NCBI GenBank assembly: GCA_022509085.1
Contig: JAFLTW010000001.1
Span: 310,001-374,000, forward strand
Length of the DNA stretch: 64,000 nucleotides
Source of the DNA: Muribaculaceae bacterium
GTDB lineage: Bacteria; Bacteroidota; Bacteroidia; Bacteroidales; Muribaculaceae
Direction: 5' to 3'
Shown: positions 27,755-37,751 of the stretch, one piece after another
How positions within the stretch are numbered: the stretch's first letter is position 1
Layout: every line of letters starts with the position of its first letter
Notes under the pieces: generated by a model
Database searches by the model: none
What the model saw: only the letters and a program-made list of their open reading frames with translations
What the model was told of the DNA's origin: nothing
Made by a program: the position numbers and the translations under genes

Positions 27755-29242
27755 ATGACAGCTAAAATCGATACCCAGAAAGAAATCATATTCGGGTCTT
27801 CCGACCCAAATATCTCCCGACTGATAAGTCAAAAAGAGAAAAACGGTGAGCTCCGAAAGATAGCGCCACGCATTTACACTACAAACCTCCTTGACAGTGC
27901 TGAACATATAGTGCGCCGAAATCTTATCGATATTCTCACTTATCGATATCCGGAAGCCATCATCAGCCATAGGAGTGCAAAGGAGATGAGACCTACTGCT
28001 TCGGGAGATTTCTTCCTCACTAACTCTACTTCGCGAAGAGTTACCGACCTTCCGGGGATAAAACTCAATTTCGTTAAGGGTCCCAAAGCAATCTCTTCCG
28101 ACATTCCGTTTATGGGGATGTACATATCGGGCGAGCAACGATATATGCTCGAGAACATGCAGACCTCCCGGAAATCGGGAGATGAGTCGCGTGTATTGCC
28201 AATCGAGACTATCGAAAATAAACTCGAGCAGATACTGCTTACAGGCGGTGAAAACCGTCTCAACCAATATCGGGATGAGTTGCGGAATGTAGCAGAAGAG
28301 CTAGGAATGCATACGGAATTCGCAAAAATCAACAGTTTGATCTCCGCGCTCCTTTCCACTCACGAGGCAAGCGTACTCACTACGGAATCGGCAAAGGCTT
28401 TAGCAGTGGGCAATCCCTTTGACCCCGCAAGGGTTGAGCTGTTCGAAATCCTTTTCGACGCCATCAAAGACATGGTTTTCGTTATCAGAAACAACCGTAA
28501 CACCGATGAAGACTCCTTCAGGCTCTTCTCGTTTTTTGAAAGCTACTTCTCAAATTATATTGAAGGTACAGAATTCGATGTAGCCGAAGCCAAGGCGATT
28601 GTGGATTCCGGCATCCCTATACCCCGAAGGGATGAAGATTCTCACGACATTCTCGGCACCTTCAAAATCCTGTCAAATCGCACCGAAATGATGAAGACGC
28701 CCACGTCACCCGAAGAGCTTTTCTCTATTCTCAGCCATCGGCATTCCGTTTTGCTCGAGGGCCGTCCGCATCTTTCTCCCGGTATTTTCAAAATGAAAAA
28801 CAATCGGGCAGGCCAGACAGAATTCGTTGACCACAGACTTGTAAAGGGAACCCTCTCTCAAGGGTTCAAATATTACTCCGCTTTGACCGACCCCTTTGCC
28901 CGCGCCATTTATATGATGTTCATGATTAGCGAGGTCCACCCCTTTAACGACGGCAACGGTCGGCTCGCCCGTATCATGATGAATGCCGAACTGGTAAAAG
29001 CTGACAAGTCAAGGATTATAGTACCCACCGTGTTTCGCGAAGATTATCTGCTTTCTCTCCGAAAACTGACGCGCCACAAAGATCCGACAGCCTACATTAA
29101 TGTAATGACAAAGCTTCACCAGTTTAGCAACAACCTTTATGGCAATGACTTTTCTGAACTGCAAAACTATCTGGCGGCGTGCAACGCCTACGAAGAGCCC
29201 TCGCAAGCCAAACTCCAGATAATCGACCGTTCGGTAAAATAA
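27755..29242 (+). CDS. AbiEi-like wHTH N-terminus fused to Fic domain
   Basis: Fic motif HPFNDGNGRLAR (His codon at 28937); inhibitory-type SNYIEG; N-term ISRLISQKEKNGELRKIAPRIYTTNLLD resembles AbiEi. Confidence 0.85.
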   Translation: MTAKIDTQKEIIFGSSDPNISRLISQKEKNGELRKIAPRIYTTNLLDSAEHIVRRNLIDILTYRYPEAIISHRSAKEMRPTASGDFFLTNSTSRRVTDLPGIKLNFVKGPKAISSDIPFMGMYISGEQRYMLENMQTSRKSGDESRVLPIETIENKLEQILLTGGENRLNQYRDELRNVAEELGMHTEFAKINSLISALLSTHEASVLTTESAKALAVGNPFDPARVELFEILFDAIKDMVFVIRNNRNTDEDSFRLFSFFESYFSNYIEGTEFDVAEAKAIVDSGIPIPRRDEDSHDILGTFKILSNRTEMMKTPTSPEELFSILSHRHSVLLEGRPHLSPGIFKMKNNRAGQTEFVDHRLVKGTLSQGFKYYSALTDPFARAIYMMFMISEVHPFNDGNGRLARIMMNAELVKADKSRIIVPTVFREDYLLSLRKLTRHKDPTAYINVMTKLHQFSNNLYGNDFSELQNYLAACNAYEEPSQAKLQIIDRSVK

Positions 29243-29313
29243 TAGATATTGTTAAAGAAGTTCTTTCTTTCACAAACATACTTGTTCTACTCCATTTCAT
29301 ATAAAATCAAATA

Positions 29314-32300
29314 ATGAATTTTTTTAAATCGATTTTTCGCGGTTTCTTTGAAGAAGAAATCAATAAACTTCAAAGGGAACTAAATCTAGCAAATAGCCGT
29401 ATACGTGAGAACTATAACACTATTAGAAATCTTAATCTTGATCTTAAACAGACTCAGCAAAATTTAAGCACCTTAAATAACCGGAAGATTGAATTAGAGA
29501 CAACAAATTTACGTTTGCAAGAAAGCATCAGAGATAAAACATCTCAGAACGAGCGTCTCAACAATATGCTTGTTTCGATTCGTCAAGGATATTCAGTACG
29601 TATAGCAGATATCGAGAGAGAGCATCAGAATGAACTTGATACATTAAAAGAGCAAATAGAAAAACTAAGAGAAGAGTCAGCCCTAAAAGAGAATAAGCTT
29701 ACCGAAGACAATGCTATATTGAAACATCATCTGGAGAATAAAACAATTGAATTAAACGACTGTGAAAGCAAGTTGGAAGATGCCCAAATAAAAATTCAAC
29801 AGCTTGAAGCAAAGCTTCAAACAACCATAGAAGACTCCCGGCATAACTCCGATTTCTTAGCTGAAATTATAAGGGAAAAAGAGTTTTTAGAAAGCAAACT
29901 CGAGTCAAAGGAGACTGAAATTCACATGTATAAAGCTGATGTTGACGAACTCCAAAAGAAACTTAAAGAAGCGGGGAACAATTCCCATATTATCCGTGCG
30001 ATGCAAGCGGATATTCGAGCCAAACAGGATACTATCTCACTACATGAAAATGATATTCAGACATTAAATGAAGAACTTTCAAAGGCGAAAGACGCTAAGG
30101 ACAGTTTGTCATCAGAATTAGAGAAACTTCAAAATGATCATAAGGAGCTTCAAGACAAATTCAACCATTTATCGGATATTTCGTCGAGTGCGCTCGAAAA
30201 AGAACAAAAACTGAATAAAGCTCTAACAGAAATTGAAAATCTAACAAGACAACTCGCCCAAAGGCCGACAGATCAAGATCTGGATGATAAACAGAAAATC
30301 ATATCCGAACTAAGGACTCAAATCCAAAAGCTAGAAGAAAAACTCAAAGCATTAAAGAAAACTCCAGAAGAAGATAAGGGGCCTGTATCCCAGATTCCTC
30401 AGCAATCGGGACCGACGCCGGGAGAACCGCAAGGACCGTTCATTGGGAAGCAACCTGCAGCCGGAGGAGAAGGAATACCCGGACGGCTAAATCCCCAAAG
30501 GAAAAGATATCGTCCACTGAAATCTCCGTATGGGAAGAAGCCCAATCCGGTGCCTGAGATTCTTGCCGAAGAAGATTTTCCTCCGGTTGAGAATGACAAC
30601 AAATATTTCGTCTCTCAACGGTTAATAGATCATGTTTTTGATGTCCGTGCAGATGTATTGAAAGATGCAGAGGAAATTTTTAAAGAGAATTCAGTAGAAG
30701 AATTATCCAATCTACAACGAGAATTGCTGCAAGCCATAGATAATAACACTCCCTATTTGGTGTGTCCGTCTTGCAACCAGATGGTTAAAATAGCAAGCCG
30801 CAGATGTGGATGGGGAAATTCATTCCGTAAGGTCCAATATTTCACGCATGCGGTTAGAAACATACCTTGTGATTTAAAAAGAGAACCTACATATTCTCAT
30901 TTGGAGGGCGATTTTGTGGACAACATAGAAGACGTCGATATTAAGAATTTTCGACGACTCCTATATAATGCATTAAACCGCTCTGCAAGCCAAGAAAAAG
31001 GCGTTAAAGATATTGAAGAAAAAGCAACCATCTTCTCGAAGGAACTACCCTTTATGAATCGGCGCGTTGCCGATGTTGCTGCCACATACTTAGACCATCA
31101 ATTGGTATTTGAAATTGTAAGAAACACAACGGGAGTAAGAAAAGTATATGATCGGGACCGTTTTTACCTGATCAATAAAAGACAGGTGTTTTGGATTTTT
31201 GGTTTTAATGCTATAGTTGATTACAATGAACTAAGGAGTGATGTGGCTCATGATATTTTGTTCACAAACAAAAGAAACGTTTTTGTTTTTGACAAAGAGG
31301 CTCAGGACGCATCCTTAGCTCAGGGAGAGCTTGTGCTGAAATGTAACTGGCTTGACGCAGAAGGAGAATGGCATTATCAGATTGATAAGAACGGTAAAAA
31401 TGGCGAACTTATCACCTTAGACCAGATACACTATGATCCGGAGAGCTGTAGACCGTATAAAACAGATGCCGATATGCCTTATTTTGAAGCCCATCCCTAC
31501 GCGGAAAGGCCAAAGCCGGTTTCACGAGAAAAACTAAGGCAAGAATTAAAAGAACTCTACGAATTCGAACAGAAAAGACAAAAAGCATATCAGGACATGG
31601 AAACCTCGGGGACTGGAGTAACTGCATTTTTCGACGGACAGAAATGGGGATTCAAATATAAGGACATGATATTGATTGGGCCAACCTTCACTGAAGCGCC
31701 GCAATTTATTGCGGGTTTGGCAAAAGTAAATAAAGACGGAAGGTTTGGCGTCGTTAACCATTTCGGGGAATATATTCTCAACCCCGATTACAAAAACCTG
31801 GAAATTTTACCCAACGGGGCTATTATCTACGCTTACGAAAATGCATGGAAGGTTTCCGGAATATTGGATGCTATCACCCAGTTCAATACCAACGATGAGC
31901 TTGAAACTGAAATTATATCGGAAGAAAATAATATTTATAAACTCTTAATCCGCAAGAATATTTATAGGAATCAGTTGCCGATAGAATTTTATTTTGTCAG
32001 AGATGATATTTTTTCGAAAAATAACACTACGGGGAAATGGTCACTTTTGTATTCCAAAGGAGCAAAAATAACGAATATCACCTACGATTCAATGGAATTT
32101 ACGGATAATGCCAAAATCAAGGTTACAATAGGCAGGAGAACGCAGATTTTATCGTTAGAGGGGGTCATTTTGGAAGAAGAAAAATATAAATCGCTTTCCC
32201 CCCTCGTTGACGGCTATCAGCTTGCGCAGACTTTCGAGAATACGTATCATCTTATAAACTCGGAAGATGAGAAGATTTCAGACGAATATTTGCAACTTGA

Positions 32301-33459
32301 AAAATTATCGGATGAATATCTTAAATATTACAGGGATAGTAGATGGGGTGTAATAAGGTATGATGGCAAAGTAATTACCAGTCCTGAATATGAGGCTATC
32401 ACCGACTTCGACGGAAATCTTTTCACGGCACAGCTCCCCAATCCCTCTTCGCCTGATAAGCCTTTCGATGGAAAAATTGATGTTGACGGAAGAAGAATTG
32501 AAAATTCAATATCCCACATCGGAGAGTATGAAATAATCGAATCGTTCGGACAATATGGAGCGAAACGAAACAAACTGCAAATCATTCCGACTGTCTACTC
32601 CTCTCTTGAGTTTTGGGGTATTGATAAATTTATTGCAGGCAAAAATGGGAAATACGGTATTGTTGATGATCGGGGTATTATTGTTTTACCACTGGAACAT
32701 GACGGTATTACACCACTTCAAGCAGGAAAATCAAATATTTCTCGCAACGGAAAGATATGGTTTATAAACGATGAGTTACAAATCGTTGAAGATGAAGTAA
32801 TCAATCTTCAAGAGGGATATAAGAAAATCAAGAAGGAAGGCAAATGGGGAATTGTGAATCCACAAGGTGAAACAATAGTTGATTTTCTTTATGACGAAAT
32901 TACTACTTTCCGAGGACGTCTTATCGGGATAATCAACGGAAGGCTCGTTAAACTTTCTGCCTATTATCCTTATCGCTTAAGGATGCGTGGAAAGAATGTG
33001 GCTTCAAAAGAAAAAGATTTGGTTGATGTCGCAGGGATACAATTTCAAATAAGTCCACGTAGAAAAAATATTATGCCTAATGAATCGGTTGATATAGTTC
33101 TTATAAACTGGGTGCCCACTATGAAATTTCCCCAGGTATACACATACGACCCTAAGACTGAGCAAAAAAAGGTTCGGCACATTGATAAACCGGAAGATTT
33201 CATGACCGGGGAATCTTTTATTGCCTGTATTACATCATTTAAGAGAGGCTCTGGTAAGGGGAAAGGGAGAATTAAATGGGTAAATGTGAATATAGATGAA
33301 GATCGAATCTCACATATATCATTAAAGGATTTTGAAAATTCTGATGTCGATGTTTCCAAACTCAAAATAGGGACGAATTTGAACCTAACAAAAATGGGTT
33401 TTGATGAGGAAAATGATAGAACAACTTGGAGTGTGTCCATAGTTACAGAAATCGTATGA
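29314..33459 (+). CDS. 1381-aa protein: coiled coil + CoiA/DUF6035-like Cys/nuclease-like region + WG repeats
   Basis: aa ~1-350 heptad-rich; CPSCNQMVK..YFTHAVRNIPCDLKRE; RRVADVAATYLDHQLVFEIVRNT; WG repeats RFGVVNHFGEYI, RWGVIRYDGKVI, KYGIVDDRGIIV, KWGIVNPQGETI. Confidence 0.7.
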   Translation: MNFFKSIFRGFFEEEINKLQRELNLANSRIRENYNTIRNLNLDLKQTQQNLSTLNNRKIELETTNLRLQESIRDKTSQNERLNNMLVSIRQGYSVRIADIEREHQNELDTLKEQIEKLREESALKENKLTEDNAILKHHLENKTIELNDCESKLEDAQIKIQQLEAKLQTTIEDSRHNSDFLAEIIREKEFLESKLESKETEIHMYKADVDELQKKLKEAGNNSHIIRAMQADIRAKQDTISLHENDIQTLNEELSKAKDAKDSLSSELEKLQNDHKELQDKFNHLSDISSSALEKEQKLNKALTEIENLTRQLAQRPTDQDLDDKQKIISELRTQIQKLEEKLKALKKTPEEDKGPVSQIPQQSGPTPGEPQGPFIGKQPAAGGEGIPGRLNPQRKRYRPLKSPYGKKPNPVPEILAEEDFPPVENDNKYFVSQRLIDHVFDVRADVLKDAEEIFKENSVEELSNLQRELLQAIDNNTPYLVCPSCNQMVKIASRRCGWGNSFRKVQYFTHAVRNIPCDLKREPTYSHLEGDFVDNIEDVDIKNFRRLLYNALNRSASQEKGVKDIEEKATIFSKELPFMNRRVADVAATYLDHQLVFEIVRNTTGVRKVYDRDRFYLINKRQVFWIFGFNAIVDYNELRSDVAHDILFTNKRNVFVFDKEAQDASLAQGELVLKCNWLDAEGEWHYQIDKNGKNGELITLDQIHYDPESCRPYKTDADMPYFEAHPYAERPKPVSREKLRQELKELYEFEQKRQKAYQDMETSGTGVTAFFDGQKWGFKYKDMILIGPTFTEAPQFIAGLAKVNKDGRFGVVNHFGEYILNPDYKNLEILPNGAIIYAYENAWKVSGILDAITQFNTNDELETEIISEENNIYKLLIRKNIYRNQLPIEFYFVRDDIFSKNNTTGKWSLLYSKGAKITNITYDSMEFTDNAKIKVTIGRRTQILSLEGVILEEEKYKSLSPLVDGYQLAQTFENTYHLINSEDEKISDEYLQLEKLSDEYLKYYRDSRWGVIRYDGKVITSPEYEAITDFDGNLFTAQLPNPSSPDKPFDGKIDVDGRRIENSISHIGEYEIIESFGQYGAKRNKLQIIPTVYSSLEFWGIDKFIAGKNGKYGIVDDRGIIVLPLEHDGITPLQAGKSNISRNGKIWFINDELQIVEDEVINLQEGYKKIKKEGKWGIVNPQGETIVDFLYDEITTFRGRLIGIINGRLVKLSAYYPYRLRMRGKNVASKEKDLVDVAGIQFQISPRRKNIMPNESVDIVLINWVPTMKFPQVYTYDPKTEQKKVRHIDKPEDFMTGESFIACITSFKRGSGKGKGRIKWVNVNIDEDRISHISLKDFENSDVDVSKLKIGTNLNLTKMGFDEENDRTTWSVSIVTEIV

Positions 33460-34355
33460 AGAAAATTAAATTGAAAGATCCCATCGCAAGTATGGTGATG
33501 TGCGGAGCTTTGGACATTATTCCTTGCCCCTGGGATACTGTTAATCCAGAAGAAAAAATATTCATTTATTGCGATGGAGTGGACTGTAGCTTTGCCAATG
33601 CAGAATTTGATTTTTCAAAGGAACTGCATAGGCGAATTTATAATGAGTTTTTCTTTGGAAATCTCCCCTCAATTATAGGAGAAGAGGGTTTTATGGGATA
33701 TGTTATGATTGATGATGTCGTGAAACAACACAAAGGATACAATCAAAATTATGAGGACTCAATTGTGGTTAAAAACCCGTCTCGTTTTTCAAATAGATTG
33801 GAAGATTTTGATTTAGAGTTTGAACACCTTCTAAGGATGAAAACAAGCATTCCAAAACTTAACCGAATGAAAATAATTGGGGACGTTTTATATGTGCCTG
33901 TGGGAGAGAGAATATGGGAAAAACTCAAAACAAATCAAGATTGGGACGGCCTTGCAGTTGCTTACGAGCCTTATATGGCGGGGTTAGCACCGAATCCTTT
34001 TAATCTGAATGAGAAAAGAGAACCTATTTCAAAAATAGTGTTCATTCGAAATGGGAGAAAAATATGGGCAGAGTCTGACGGTGCAGGAATTAGCTTTATT
34101 CCAATATTAAACAAGAAAAATAATAAGATCCCAAATAACGATGATCAACGGGAAATTTTGTATATTTTTGTTTTTGGAATTACGACACTTTCATCTGACG
34201 GTTCTACGATAATTTCAAATTGCGTAATAACAGATAATCCCAAACCGATATTTACATATTGTAAAAATTACCAGATGGAAATTCATAAACCCCAAAAAGA
34301 TTTTGTCAAAATACTCTATACACCTATGGGTGGAATGACTCATTGGAAAAGATAA
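33456..34355 (+). CDS. ASCH/PUA-like hypothetical protein
   Basis: MKKIKLKDPIASMVMCGALDIIPCPWDTVNPEEKIFIYCDG...GEEGFMGYVMIDDVV; ATGA overlap (33456-33459) with preceding gene. Confidence 0.55.
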   Translation: MKKIKLKDPIASMVMCGALDIIPCPWDTVNPEEKIFIYCDGVDCSFANAEFDFSKELHRRIYNEFFFGNLPSIIGEEGFMGYVMIDDVVKQHKGYNQNYEDSIVVKNPSRFSNRLEDFDLEFEHLLRMKTSIPKLNRMKIIGDVLYVPVGERIWEKLKTNQDWDGLAVAYEPYMAGLAPNPFNLNEKREPISKIVFIRNGRKIWAESDGAGISFIPILNKKNNKIPNNDDQREILYIFVFGITTLSSDGSTIISNCVITDNPKPIFTYCKNYQMEIHKPQKDFVKILYTPMGGMTHWKR

Positions 34356-34657
34356 GCATGAACACAAGCTTTTAAGGAGTGCACCAGAATTTATAAAATT
34401 ATGGAAGAGCAAGACAATATCACTATTGATGCAAAGACCCTATATGGTCATAATAAATGAAAATACATTATTAAATCTTGCTTATGTATACAAGTTCAAT
34501 CGGTATAAATAAAGTGGGGGTAGTGGAAACTATTGCAAGTGTTTTAGCAGATGTTAGCGACACTCGCGTTAATGAACATTGTGTTAGCGGTGATGGGTTC
34601 ACCTTGAAGGATCACAGTCGGTCAAACGCCGTCTGATATATGCCTGAGGTAAGACGC

Positions 34658-36157
34658 TTACGATAGGATATCGCCTGACGAAGGTGGTGTCTCGACGATG
34701 GGAGGCGCCTGCGAACCCGGTACGTCGCCCTTAGGGGCTTCCGACGGAAGCATCCCTTCCGGCAAACCAAACACGGCCTGCGGCGGCTTCCCGGGGCTAA
34801 GATAACCCTCAAGCAGCGTGTCCCTCCCCGTTGGATACTCAAAGGTGTAGAGCCTGAAGCGGTAAAGCATCACGGCTATATGCTCGAAAATCGACGCCCC
34901 GATGGCCTCATATTGCGCCCACTGCGATGTGGAGGTGAAGAAGTAAAGCTGCAAGGGAATGCCCGCGCTTGTCTGCGGCAGGGTGGTTACGAAATGGATT
35001 GTGGTGCCGTCCTCACCCTGGTCAACATTGGGGTGCTTGCTCAGATATAAGGCCAGATAAGCCCTGAAGACTCCCAGATTGGTCTCTATCGATCCGTCTA
35101 CCAGTCCGGCACTGTTAAACACATCTTCTACCTTGCCGGCAGCCTTCTGCTCCCGCTTCTTCTGGATCCACTCTGTCAGCAGTGGTATCTTGGCAAATTC
35201 ATCGAGCATGGCCTCCGTTGTGGCCACTACGCTGTCAGCATCGATCAGGTAACTTCTCTCCACTCTGCGCGTGCCGCTCTCCTGCATTGTGCGATAGTTG
35301 GTGAAGCCCCCGCTAACCAGACTGTAGGGGGGCACGGTGGTGGTGGTCTTGTCCCAGTTGAGCACTTTTACCTGCGTCAGCGTCACCTCCATCACCGTAC
35401 CGTTGGCGTCGCCAACCTTGATCCAGTCGCCTACATGCAGTGAGTCGTTTTCCGACAGCTGCACACCCGCAACAACGCCCAGTATCGAATCTTTGAATAC
35501 GAGCATCAAAACCGCGGCAAAGGCTCCGAGTCCGGCCAACAGGGTGCCGGGCGATTTGTTGACAAGTAATGCCACCACGATTATCAAAGCCACAATCCAT
35601 ATGATGCCTTTGGTAAGGGATACGATTCCTTTCAACGGGAGCTTCTTCTTGTTTTCCCGATTGTCGATGTGAATCCAGGTAACGTCTGCAAGCGAACATA
35701 AGGCCACAGCCACCAGAATCACCATATACGAGATGGTGATGCGCGTGAGCCAATCCGACAATGTGGCGTGTGCCCCCAACGTAAACTGTATGAATATCAG
35801 AAACAATATTGCCGGTATCAGTCGGCATATACGTGTGAAAAACCTGTCGCGTACAAGGTTGGTATAGATGTCGTTGGAGGTGCGGTTCTGCAATTTCTTG
35901 CCCATCTTCACAATTATCCATTGAAGCAGCAATCCTATCCCGAAAGAAATGATAAACACCAGAATGGCATATACAAACACGAAGAGCTCCCGGTGCTGCT
36001 CCAGATGAAACAGACTTAGGAAGTCATACGTGACGCGCATCAGGAATTTGGCAATACCCCAATAGTGCTCGGTCCCGGTTCCGTCGGTCACCGGAACTGA
36101 GGTTGTCTCGTTAGCTATAGCCTCGGCATTGTCGTGGGGAATTAAAAACATAAGCAA
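34658..36157 (-). CDS. MscS-family mechanosensitive channel (YbdG-like)
   Basis: GTLLAGLGAFAAVLMLVFKDSILGVVAGVQLSENDSLHVGDWIKVGDANGTVMEV. Confidence 0.88.
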   Translation of the reverse strand: MLMFLIPHDNAEAIANETTSVPVTDGTGTEHYWGIAKFLMRVTYDFLSLFHLEQHRELFVFVYAILVFIISFGIGLLLQWIIVKMGKKLQNRTSNDIYTNLVRDRFFTRICRLIPAILFLIFIQFTLGAHATLSDWLTRITISYMVILVAVALCSLADVTWIHIDNRENKKKLPLKGIVSLTKGIIWIVALIIVVALLVNKSPGTLLAGLGAFAAVLMLVFKDSILGVVAGVQLSENDSLHVGDWIKVGDANGTVMEVTLTQVKVLNWDKTTTTVPPYSLVSGGFTNYRTMQESGTRRVERSYLIDADSVVATTEAMLDEFAKIPLLTEWIQKKREQKAAGKVEDVFNSAGLVDGSIETNLGVFRAYLALYLSKHPNVDQGEDGTTIHFVTTLPQTSAGIPLQLYFFTSTSQWAQYEAIGASIFEHIAVMLYRFRLYTFEYPTGRDTLLEGYLSPGKPPQAVFGLPEGMLPSEAPKGDVPGSQAPPIVETPPSSGDILS

Positions 36158-36465
36158 AGTCTAATTCGGGGTTCTATTTATTAACACTGTATTCCCCTTG
36201 TTGGTTGACCCTCCATTAACTTAATTTAACAATCAAAAATTTGTTCTTCTGCACATATGCCTGCGCCATGTGCAACCCGTATTTTATTACAGCAATTTTT
36301 TTATCCTACTTTTAAGTCTATAAATATTAATCATTTGCCTCCACATTTTACCTTTAAGTTGCCATAAGTAATTAAATTTTTACCCGATATTTTTTTGGTC
36401 TAATTGGAATTTTCGCTATATTTGAGAGTCAAACAAATCGAATTCTTAAAATTTATTAAAATACG

Positions 36466-36927
36466 ATGGAAAAAACTCTGGTTATTTTCAAACCCTCGGC
36501 AATCGACAGGCGACTTGTCGGCAAGATCATCTCCAGAATCGAAGATAAAGGTTTCGTGATTGCCGGCATCAAGATGATGCAGCTGGACGAGAAGATACTC
36601 CGCGAACATTATGCCCATCTTGTAGACAAGCCCTTCTTCCCCTCTCTGGTGGAATCAATGATATCCACTCCCGTAATCGTTGCCTGCCTTGCAGGCGTGG
36701 AGGCAGTGAGGGTGTTCCGAGAAATGACCGGTGTCACCAATGGCCGCAATGCAGCTCCCGGCACGCTGAGAGGCGACTTCTGCATGAGCTCGCAGACCAA
36801 CATCGTGCATGCCAGCGACTCCGTAGAGAATGCTGAAATCGAGCTTGCCCGCTTCTTCGCGAAGGGCGAGATTTTCGATTACCTCCCCTCCAATGTAAAA
36901 TATTTCTACGGCGACAACGAACTCTAA
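36466..36927 (+). CDS. ndk: Nucleoside diphosphate kinase
   Basis: MEKTLVIFKPSAIDRRLVGKII, GTLRGDFCMS, NIVHASDS active-site His. Confidence 0.95.
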   Translation: MEKTLVIFKPSAIDRRLVGKIISRIEDKGFVIAGIKMMQLDEKILREHYAHLVDKPFFPSLVESMISTPVIVACLAGVEAVRVFREMTGVTNGRNAAPGTLRGDFCMSSQTNIVHASDSVENAEIELARFFAKGEIFDYLPSNVKYFYGDNEL

Positions 36928-36929
36928 TC

Positions 36930-37667
36930 ATGAGAACGATAATAGGAATAGGAATCGCGATTCTCATTGCCGCATCCTCCGTGGCAGCTTTCGGACAGAA
37001 GAAGAGCTCCCAACACAACCGTGCCCACCGCGAACTCATGGCAAGCCAGAACCGCAAGGGTATGAAGCTCGTAAAGGAATCTACCTTCATTGACTTCACC
37101 GACGACATAGAACCCGAAATCGACATATACAACGAAGGATGGAACTCAAAGAGGGTTAACCCCTTCAGCGAGAGCCAGGTGCCCGATCAGTATATCATCG
37201 ACGTCACCGGCTACGTGATGCCCGTCCCCGGCTTTGTAACCTCCAACTACGGCTACCGCCCCAAGTTTGGCCGTACCCACAAGGGTATCGACCTCAAACT
37301 TAACTCAAACGATACGGTAGTAGCTGCTTTCGAAGGCAAGGTAAGGGTGGTGAACTATGAGGGAAAAGGCTACGGCAACTACGTGATTATCCGCCATCCC
37401 AACGGCCTTGAGACCGTCTACGGTCACCTCAACAAACATCTTGTGAAGGAAGACCAGATTGTAAAGGCCGGCGAACCCATCGGTCTGGGTGGCAGCACGG
37501 GGCGCTCCACAGGTCCGCACCTCCATTTCGAAACGCGCTTTATGGGCTATCCCATTAATCCGGCGGCAATCTTCGATTTCGCCAACCAATGTACGCATAC
37601 CGATTTATACACTTTCTCAAAGAAAACATACACACAGGCTCGAAACTATGCTCCCGCTAAGAAATAG
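36930..37667 (+). CDS. M23 family metallopeptidase (LytM-like)
   Basis: GYRPKFGRTHKGIDLKL, YGHLNKHLVKEDQIVKAGEPIGLGGSTGRSTGPHLHFE. Confidence 0.92.
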   Translation: MRTIIGIGIAILIAASSVAAFGQKKSSQHNRAHRELMASQNRKGMKLVKESTFIDFTDDIEPEIDIYNEGWNSKRVNPFSESQVPDQYIIDVTGYVMPVPGFVTSNYGYRPKFGRTHKGIDLKLNSNDTVVAAFEGKVRVVNYEGKGYGNYVIIRHPNGLETVYGHLNKHLVKEDQIVKAGEPIGLGGSTGRSTGPHLHFETRFMGYPINPAAIFDFANQCTHTDLYTFSKKTYTQARNYAPAKK

Positions 37668-37690
37668 CGGCGACGGAAATGGTTTCATAT

Positions 37691-37721
37691 AAAAAAGGCT
37701 GCCGGGGTGGCAGCCTTTTTT
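37691..37721 (+). terminator. Intrinsic terminator
   Basis: AAAAAAGGCTGCC-ggggt-GGCAGCCTTTTTT. Confidence 0.88.
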
Positions 37722-37751
37722 ATTTTTTAAATACAAGGAATTACTCAGTAA

